From an uncultured Pelagibacteraceae bacterium (GTDB lineage: Bacteria > Pseudomonadota > Alphaproteobacteria > Pelagibacterales > Pelagibacteraceae), in the NCBI GenBank assembly GCA_902560245.1, contig CACELK010000005.1:1-64000 (forward strand): a stretch of DNA of 64,000 nt. The letters run 5' to 3'. The position numbers and the translations under genes were made by a program. A model generated the notes under the pieces. That model saw only the letters and a list, made by a program, of their open reading frames with translations. It ran no database searches and was not told the origin of the DNA. The first letter of the stretch is position 1. Each line of letters begins with the position of its first letter. Below, piece by piece: positions 62,226-64,000 of this stretch.

Positions 62226-64000
62226 TTAAATATCTTGTAATGAATTTGCAGTAATCTTTTTGGTTTTTAATGATCTTATACCCTCTAAACATGCTTGAGC
62301 TGTTGACATATTTGTACAATAAGGAACTTTGTTAATTAGTGTTGCTCTTCTTAAGGCTATGGCATCGTTAAGTCTATGTTCACTTCTTCCTCCACCTGTA
62401 TTAATTACCAATGCAATTTTTTTTGAATTAAGCACATCAACAATATGAGGCGATCCTCCACTTACTTTATTTATTATTTTACATTGTAAGCCGTTTTTGC
62501 GAATGTAATTTGCAGTTCCTTCTGTAGCACACAATTTAAAATTTAGTTTTAATAACTGTTTGGCTAAACTAACGCCCTCTTCTTTGTGACTATCTTTTAA
62601 GGATATAAAGGCCAACCCTTTTGTTGGTAACGAGTTTGATGAAGCAATTTGACTTTTGGCATATGCTAAGCCAAAATCTTTATCAAATCCCATTACCTCT
62701 CCAGTTGATTTCATTTCAGGACCAAGCAACACGTCTACATTTGGGAATTTATTAAAAGGAAAAACAGCTTCTTTGACTGCAAACATATTATTATTTTTAT
62801 TTTTTAAATTGAATTTTTTTAATTTTTCGCCAGCCATAACTCTAGAGGCAATTTTTGCCAAGGGCACTCCCTTAGCTTTCGAAACAAAAGGTACAGTCCT
62901 GCTTGCTCTTGGGTTTACCTCAATTATAAAAATTTCATCATCTTTAATAGCATATTGAATATTCATAAAACCTTTTACTTTTAAAGCCAGAGCAAGTTTT
63001 ACAGTTTGTTTTTTAATTTCTTCTATAAGTTTTTTTTTAATAGCAACTGGTGGAAGACAACATGCAGAGTCGCCAGAATGAATTCCCGCTTCTTCTATAT
63101 GTTGCATAATTCCTGCAACAAATACTTCCTTCCCGTCAGATATTGCGTCTACATCTACTTCCATTGCATTATTTATAAATTTATCAATTAATATAGGGTT
63201 ATTTTCACCAGCTCTAAAGGCTTCCTCAATAAATTCTTTTAATTGATCCTTTTCGTAAACAATTTCCATTGCTCTGCCTCCTAAAACATAAGACGGTCTT
63301 ACTATCAATGGCAAACCTATATTTAAAGCTATATCAATTGCTTCATTATATGTTTTGGCTATTCCACTTTGTGCTTGTTTTAGTTTTAATTTAATTAAAA
63401 GTTTTCTAAATCTATCTCTATCTTCAGCAAGATCTATGGAAGAATATTGAGTTCCAATTATAGGTAAAGAGTTTTCGTAAAGAAATTTTGCGAGTTTAAT
63501 AGGGGTTTGCCCTCCGAATTGAGCAATTATACCCAACAAATTCCCCTTAGATTTTTCCTTTAAGATTATGTTATAAACATACTCTTCAATTAAAGGTTCA
63601 AAGTACAGCCTATCACTTGTATCATAATCTGTGGAGACTGTTTCAGGGTTACAATTAATCATTATAGTTTCATAACCTGCCTCTTTAAGTGCATAGCTAG
63701 CTTGACAACAACAATAATCGAATTCAATTCCTTGGCCAATTCTATTTGGACCGCCTCCTAAAATTATAATTTTTTTTCTCGATGTCGGTTCTGCTTCACA
63801 TTCAGTCTTTAAAGAAAAATTTCTTTGATAAGTTGAGTACATATAAGGTGTAAAAGATTTAAATTCTGCCGCACAGGTATCTACTTTTTTAAAAACAGGA
63901 AATACTTTAAGCGCATGTCTCCTTAATCTAACAAATTTTTCAGATAAATTTGATAATTCAGCAAGTTTTTTATCGGAAAATCCAATTGATTTTATTCTAT
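62226..64000 (-). CDS. carB: Carbamoyl-phosphate synthase large subunit, C-terminal half (5' end cut by window)
   Basis: CarB makes carbamoyl phosphate for pyrimidines and arginine. The ORF track starts at an internal Met (63842), but the frame stays open to the window edge and reads IKSIGFSDKKLAELS...VFKKVDTCAAEFKSFTPYMYSTY, which is typical CarB. About 591 residues of roughly 1,080 are visible. They cover the end of the oligomerisation domain, the second synthetase (IIILGGGPNRIGQGIEFDYCCCQAS, an ATP-grasp domain with FIIEVNPRASRTVPFVSKAKG) and the C-terminal MGS-like regulatory domain ending near CLEGIRSL. There is no sign of degradation. Confidence 0.95.
   Translation of the reverse strand, partial: RIKSIGFSDKKLAELSNLSEKFVRLRRHALKVFPVFKKVDTCAAEFKSFTPYMYSTYQRNFSLKTECEAEPTSRKKIIILGGGPNRIGQGIEFDYCCCQASYALKEAGYETIMINCNPETVSTDYDTSDRLYFEPLIEEYVYNIILKEKSKGNLLGIIAQFGGQTPIKLAKFLYENSLPIIGTQYSSIDLAEDRDRFRKLLIKLKLKQAQSGIAKTYNEAIDIALNIGLPLIVRPSYVLGGRAMEIVYEKDQLKEFIEEAFRAGENNPILIDKFINNAMEVDVDAISDGKEVFVAGIMQHIEEAGIHSGDSACCLPPVAIKKKLIEEIKKQTVKLALALKVKGFMNIQYAIKDDEIFIIEVNPRASRTVPFVSKAKGVPLAKIASRVMAGEKLKKFNLKNKNNNMFAVKEAVFPFNKFPNVDVLLGPEMKSTGEVMGFDKDFGLAYAKSQIASSNSLPTKGLAFISLKDSHKEEGVSLAKQLLKLNFKLCATEGTANYIRKNGLQCKIINKVSGGSPHIVDVLNSKKIALVINTGGGRSEHRLNDAIALRRATLINKVPYCTNMSTAQACLEGIRSLKTKKITANSLQDI

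Overview
The window looks like a stretch of the chromosome of a streamlined marine alphaproteobacterium, most likely of the SAR11 clade (Pelagibacterales). This is an inference from the very high A+T content, genes packed with almost no spacers, alphaproteobacterial gene orders (mutY-dciA-dsbA-smc; ubiK/lgt/midA/pgeF; ispH-thrB-rnhA; uvrB-SDR-folB-uvrC-pgsA), a GANTC-type CcrM methylase, and a carotenoid/retinal pathway ending in a Blh-type dioxygenase. I see no insertion sequence, phage, CRISPR array or rRNA. One tRNA (Gln, UUG) is present. No stretch longer than about 90 bases lacks a gene.

Layout: 1-4577 (minus) is lipid A/LPS core assembly (lpxK, waaA, msbA) followed upstream by ubiA. 4630-5034 is a DUF2721 membrane protein. 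5031-7445 (minus) is a compact operon of a 63-aa CxxC protein, DoxX, pirin and quinone oxidoreductase behind a consensus promoter and Shine-Dalgarno. 7520-8910 holds a dehalogenase-type HAD protein and rsmE. 8905-15446 is a respiratory island: SCO1, a stand-alone oxidase subunit III, a tiny membrane protein, then coxB-coxA-coxC-cox4-small membrane protein-ctaB. thrC follows.

16857-29186 (minus) is one unbroken co-directional run: dciA, dsbA-like, a short smc, atpI-atpB-atpE-atpF'-atpF, crtI-crtB-crtY-blh, ispH, thrB, rnhA. It therefore places retinal synthesis directly between the F0 sector of ATP synthase and the last enzyme of isoprenoid precursor supply. 29187-38128 holds mutY, an FAD monooxygenase, ccrM, rnhB, a uracil-DNA glycosylase, a TPR protein, ispE, tRNA-Gln, cca and greA. 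38130-48043 holds hemF, trmL, the cytochrome bc1 operon petABC, ychF, pth, rplY, prs, pgeF, midA and lgt. 48089-64000 holds ubiK, an EnvZ/OmpR-type pair, a MarR regulator, ilvE, pgsA, uvrC, folB, a pteridine-reductase-like SDR, uvrB, an aspartate-type aminotransferase, an NAD-dependent reductase, trxB, an ELM1-family protein, a 2OG-Fe(II) oxygenase, and the C-terminal half of carB running off the end.

Functionally the window is dominated by energy conservation (bc1, cytochrome oxidase, F0, retinal synthesis), envelope lipid synthesis, nucleotide-excision and base-excision repair, and housekeeping RNA/translation enzymes. The points most worth a second look are: an SMC protein that appears to lack its hinge; a leader upstream of ccrM with four GANTC sites lying in the arms of competing hairpins; the CxxC/RHH-like protein heading the pirin-DoxX-quinone reductase operon; the ATP-synthase/retinal/ispH run; the unusual oxidase cluster with two subunit III genes; and extreme compaction, in which nearly all of the eleven convergent gene pairs overlap at their stop codons.
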